Shown piece by piece: positions 6,932-8,858 of a stretch of DNA of 8,858 bases. Source of the DNA: Clostridiales bacterium UBA4706 (lineage in GTDB: Bacteria > Bacillota > Clostridia > Oscillospirales > Oscillospiraceae); NCBI GenBank assembly GCA_002404605.1, contig DHKA01000060.1, forward strand, positions 1-8,858, given 5' to 3'. A model generated the notes under the pieces. It saw only the letters and a program-made list of their open reading frames with translations, did not search any database and was not told where the DNA came from. Made by a program: the position numbers and the translations under genes. The first letter of the stretch is position 1. Each line of letters begins with the position of its first letter.

Positions 6932-6985
6932 CGGCGGCGGAAATTATGGAAAGTCAATGCGGAAAAGCGTAGAAAATGGGGCCGG

Positions 6986-7002
6986 GAATTTTGGTAAAAT
7001 TC
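6986..7002. promoter_or_regulatory. 7-3-7 palindrome resembling a CodY box
   Basis: GAATTTT and AAAATTC are exact complements separated by GGT. The inner 15-mer AATTTTGGTAAAATT matches the CodY consensus AATTTTCWGAAAATT at 12 of 15 positions; only the centre differs. It ends 4 nt before the -35 element of the upstream promoter candidate, where a regulator or an AT-rich UP element could act. CodY itself is not encoded here, so the assignment is inference. Confidence 0.4.
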
Positions 7003-7006
7003 GGTC

Positions 7007-7034
7007 TTGACATACAACGGCCGCGGTGTAAAAA
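7007..7034 (+). promoter_or_regulatory. Candidate upstream sigma-A promoter (P1) of rny
   Basis: TTGACA (7007-7012), 16-nt spacer, TAAAAA (7029-7034; 4 of 6 to TATAAT). AT-rich DNA lies just upstream. Transcription would start near 7041 and give a leader of about 190 nt that includes the 7062-7080 dyad. Confidence 0.5.
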
Positions 7035-7061
7035 AGGGTGCGGCGTGCAGTCTTGCCCTGC

Positions 7062-7080
7062 ATATTACAGTTTGTAATAT
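7062..7080. repeat. Perfect 8-bp dyad between the two rny promoters
   Basis: ATATTACA (7062-7069) and TGTAATAT (7073-7080) are exact complements around GTT. As DNA it is an operator-like palindrome 26 nt upstream of the P2 -35. As RNA in a P1 transcript it would be an AT-rich hairpin followed by three T, a weak terminator at best. A small TGCAG/CTGCA repeat (7046-7062) adjoins it. Confidence 0.55.
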
Positions 7081-7106
7081 TTTGCTTCCGGCAGAGCAGA
7101 AACCGC

Positions 7107-7135
7107 TTGACATAACGCTAAAGAATCGATAAAAT
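7107..7135 (+). promoter_or_regulatory. Main candidate sigma-A promoter (P2) of rny
   Basis: TTGACA (7107-7112, perfect), 17-nt spacer, TAAAAT (7130-7135; 5 of 6). This is the best promoter in the window. The start point is expected near 7142, giving a leader of about 90 nt before rny ATG 7234. Its -35 lies exactly 100 bp after that of P1, with the same CTTGACATA context. Confidence 0.8.
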
Positions 7136-7215
7136 ATACCTTAATGATATTATGGGAGAGATGGGGAACTCCTTTAATTTCAAAATGACCCTTTATCATA
7201 AGAAGACTAAGGAAG

Positions 7216-7223
7216 AAGGAGGT
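7216..7223 (+). promoter_or_regulatory. Strong ribosome binding site of rny
   Basis: AAGGAGGT is a full-length SD match 10 nt before ATG 7234. It fixes the rny start. Confidence 0.85.
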
Positions 7224-7233
7224 AGACCGACTT

Positions 7234-8793
7234 ATGCCGCAAATGTCCGTATGGATGATCGTTGCCAGCATCGTTGCCGTGCTGGTGTTTTTGCTGATCG
7301 GCTTTGTGCTGGGCGTCATGTATCGGAAAAAGGTTTCCGAGCGCGAGATCGCCAGCGCCGAGGATGAAGCGAAGCGCATCATCAACGAAGGCATTAAAAC
7401 CGCTGAAAACAAAAAGCGCGAGGCGCTGCTCGAGGCGAAGGAAGAGATCCACCGCACCCGCACCGAGTGCGACCGCGAAGTGAAAGAGCGCCGCAACGAA
7501 GTTTCCAAGCAGGAGCGCCGTCTCCAGCAGAAGGAAGAAAATCTCGACCGCAAGACCGAAGTGCTCGAAAAGAAGACCGATACCCTCAACCGCAAGCTCC
7601 AGGAAGCCGATTCCCAGCAGGAGGAGATCAAGCTCATCAAGAAGAGTCAGCTCGATATGCTCGAAAAGATCTCCGGCTACTCCGTGGAAGAAGCCAAGCA
7701 GTACCTCATCAAGAGCATTGAGGCAGACTGCACGCACGAAATGGCCGCCAAGGTCAAGGAAGTTGAAGCCCAGTTCAAGGACGAAGCCGAACAGAAGGCC
7801 CGCGAGGTCATTGCAACGGCTATCCAGCGCTGCGCCGCCGACCACACGAGCGAGATCACCGTTTCCGTCGTTCCTCTCCCCAACGACGAAATGAAGGGTC
7901 GCATCATCGGCCGCGAGGGACGCAACATCCGTTCCATCGAAACGCTTACCGGCTGCGATCTCATCATCGACGATACGCCGGAGGCCATCACGGTATCGAG
8001 TTTTGATCCCGTCCGCCGCGAGGTGGCGCGCCTCGCGCTCGAAAAACTCATTCAGGACGGCCGCATCCACCCCGCCCGCATCGAGGAAATGGTCGCCAAG
8101 GCCCAGCGCGAGGTCAACCAGACCATCAAGGAAGAGGGCGAGCGCGCCGTGTTCGAAACGAACGTCCACGGCCTGCACCCCGATCTCATCAAGCTCCTCG
8201 GCCGCCAGCGCTACCGCACAAGCTATGGCCAGAACGTGCTCAACCACTCGATCGAGGTCGCCCAGATATCCGGTCTGCTCGCCGCCGAGCTCGGCGTGGA
8301 TATCGCCACGGCCAAGCGCGCGGGTCTCCTGCACGATCTCGGCAAGTCCATTGACCACGAGGTCGAGGGCAGCCACGTGACCATCGGTGTGGATCTTGCC
8401 CGCAAGTACAAGGAGTCCGAAGAGGTCATCCACGCGATCGAAGCGCACCACGGCGACGTGGAGCCGCACACGGTCATCGCCTGCATCGTGCAGGCCGCCG
8501 ATACGATCTCCGCCGCCCGTCCAGGCGCGCGCCGCGAGAACATCGAGAACTATGTCAAGCGTCTCGAAAAGCTGGAGGAAGTCTCCCGCTCGTTCCCCGG
8601 CATTGCGAGCTGCTATGCTATCCAGGCCGGCCGCGAGATCCGCGTCATGGTCAAGCCCGAAGAGGTCAGCGAGGATCAGATCGTTCTGCTCGCGCGCGAC
8701 ATCGCCAAGAAGATCGAAGCCGAACTCACCTACCCCGGTCAGATCAAGGTTCACGTCCTGCGCGAGACCAAAGCCGTCGATTACGCGAAGTAA
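7234..8793 (+). CDS. rny: Ribonuclease Y (membrane-anchored endoribonuclease)
   Basis: A complete 519-residue RNase Y, matching the family's usual 510-525. It starts mRNA decay by endonucleolytic cleavage and is a hub of the degradosome-like network in Firmicutes. Residues 6-30 form a single N-terminal membrane helix (WMIVASIVAVLVFLLIGFVL) followed by RKK. Residues about 35-200 are a charged coiled coil rich in Glu, Lys, Arg and Gln. The KH domain carries the GxxG loop GRIIGREGRNIRSIE (222-236). The HD domain has H338 in LNHSIEVAQ and the catalytic pair H367-D368 in LLHDLGKSIDHE, then AHHGDVEP and D423. The ending is typical (YPGQIKVHVLRETKAVDYAK). It is monocistronic as far as visible, with its own promoter(s), strong SD and long leader. 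Wobble-position use seems less GC-extreme than in polA or the MATE gene, perhaps reflecting high expression. Confidence 0.98.
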   Translation: MPQMSVWMIVASIVAVLVFLLIGFVLGVMYRKKVSEREIASAEDEAKRIINEGIKTAENKKREALLEAKEEIHRTRTECDREVKERRNEVSKQERRLQQKEENLDRKTEVLEKKTDTLNRKLQEADSQQEEIKLIKKSQLDMLEKISGYSVEEAKQYLIKSIEADCTHEMAAKVKEVEAQFKDEAEQKAREVIATAIQRCAADHTSEITVSVVPLPNDEMKGRIIGREGRNIRSIETLTGCDLIIDDTPEAITVSSFDPVRREVARLALEKLIQDGRIHPARIEEMVAKAQREVNQTIKEEGERAVFETNVHGLHPDLIKLLGRQRYRTSYGQNVLNHSIEVAQISGLLAAELGVDIATAKRAGLLHDLGKSIDHEVEGSHVTIGVDLARKYKESEEVIHAIEAHHGDVEPHTVIACIVQAADTISAARPGARRENIENYVKRLEKLEEVSRSFPGIASCYAIQAGREIRVMVKPEEVSEDQIVLLARDIAKKIEAELTYPGQIKVHVLRETKAVDYAK

Positions 8794-8806
8794 GATACGT
8801 TATAAA

Positions 8807-8829
8807 AGAAAAAGCTGCTGTTGCGATAG
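8807..8829 (+). terminator. Possible left half of the rny terminator, cut short
   Basis: AAAAGAAAAAGCTGCTGTTG and the following GC bases look like the A-tract and ascending arm of an intrinsic terminator 13 nt after the rny stop. No complementary arm or T-tract follows before the window ends. It may be interrupted by the IS-like sequence from 8830. This is a weak call. Confidence 0.3.
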
Positions 8830-8858
8830 TGATATTACCCCTAATACTGGACACTGAA
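8830..8858. mobile_element. Possible terminus of an IS3-family insertion sequence (truncated by window end)
   Basis: The last 29 bases begin TGATATTACCCC and continue through TAATAC to TGGACAC. This closely resembles, from memory, the terminal inverted repeat of IS3 (TGATnnTACCC, then TAATA, then TGGACAC). The TG-initiated end is usual for the family. No transposase is visible, the opposite end is outside the window, and no target duplication can be tested. Confidence 0.4.

Noticed and set aside
6647..6997. 116-codon + strand open frame in the intergenic region
   Set aside because: It begins just before the terminator hairpin and reads through it and the following repeats. The product is Arg-rich with no coherent domain, and no SD precedes its start.
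7144..7188. 14-codon open frame in the rny leader (possible leader peptide)
   Set aside because: Its ATG lies only about 2 nt after the predicted P2 start site and has no SD. No run of regulatory codons is evident.
6641..7233. tmRNA, RNase P RNA, SRP RNA, 6S RNA or known riboswitch in the intergenic region
   Set aside because: None of the conserved sequence marks of these RNAs that I know is recognisable on either strand.
7207..8754. Minus-strand open frame of 515 codons opposite rny
   Set aside because: The translation is a low-complexity Leu/Asp/Gly/Ala-rich mirror of RNase Y codons with no family resemblance; rny is certain on the other strand.

Overview
The window reads like the chromosome of a high-GC Gram-positive anaerobe. 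A Clostridia/Oscillospirales-type bacterium is my best guess, inferred from the RNase Y, a PolA with a degenerate proofreading domain, a short RadC beginning MGVHDGHR, and strong AGGAGG-type ribosome binding sites. No taxonomic marker gene is present, so this is not certain. Every supported gene is on the + strand and the coding DNA is visibly GC-rich.

Positions 1-6637 form one tightly packed co-directional cluster: the 3' end of uvrB (nucleotide excision repair helicase subunit), a MATE-family exporter, polA (DNA polymerase I), rimI-like N-acetyltransferase, tsaD (tRNA t6A synthesis) and radC (JAMM/MPN protein). Gaps are 2 nt, a 13-nt overlap, an ATGA overlap, 4 nt, and about 36 nt before the preferred radC start. 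This suggests a single transcript whose promoter lies before the window. A perfect 16-bp hairpin terminator at 6660-6697 closes it. UvrB and PolA act in the same repair pathway (damage excision, then gap filling). RimI and TsaD are commonly neighbours. The MATE exporter is the odd member.

Positions 6638-7233 (596 bp) contain no credible gene and are clearly more AT-rich, but they are not empty. After the terminator come several inverted repeats, a compact cluster of DnaA-box-like 9-mers on the minus strand (6850-6890), a CodY-box-like palindrome (6987-7001), two candidate sigma-A promoters whose -35 hexamers are exactly 100 bp apart, and a perfect 8-bp dyad between them. I read this as a complex regulatory region for the next gene, possibly with an unrecognised structured RNA or DnaA-binding locus. 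This is the most interesting part of the window.

Positions 7234-8793 encode a complete RNase Y (rny), the membrane-anchored endoribonuclease of mRNA decay. After it, an A-tract plus GC arm that looks like half of a terminator runs into a sequence resembling the end of an IS3-family insertion sequence from about 8830. The window stops there. No rRNA, tRNA, CRISPR array or known riboswitch was seen.
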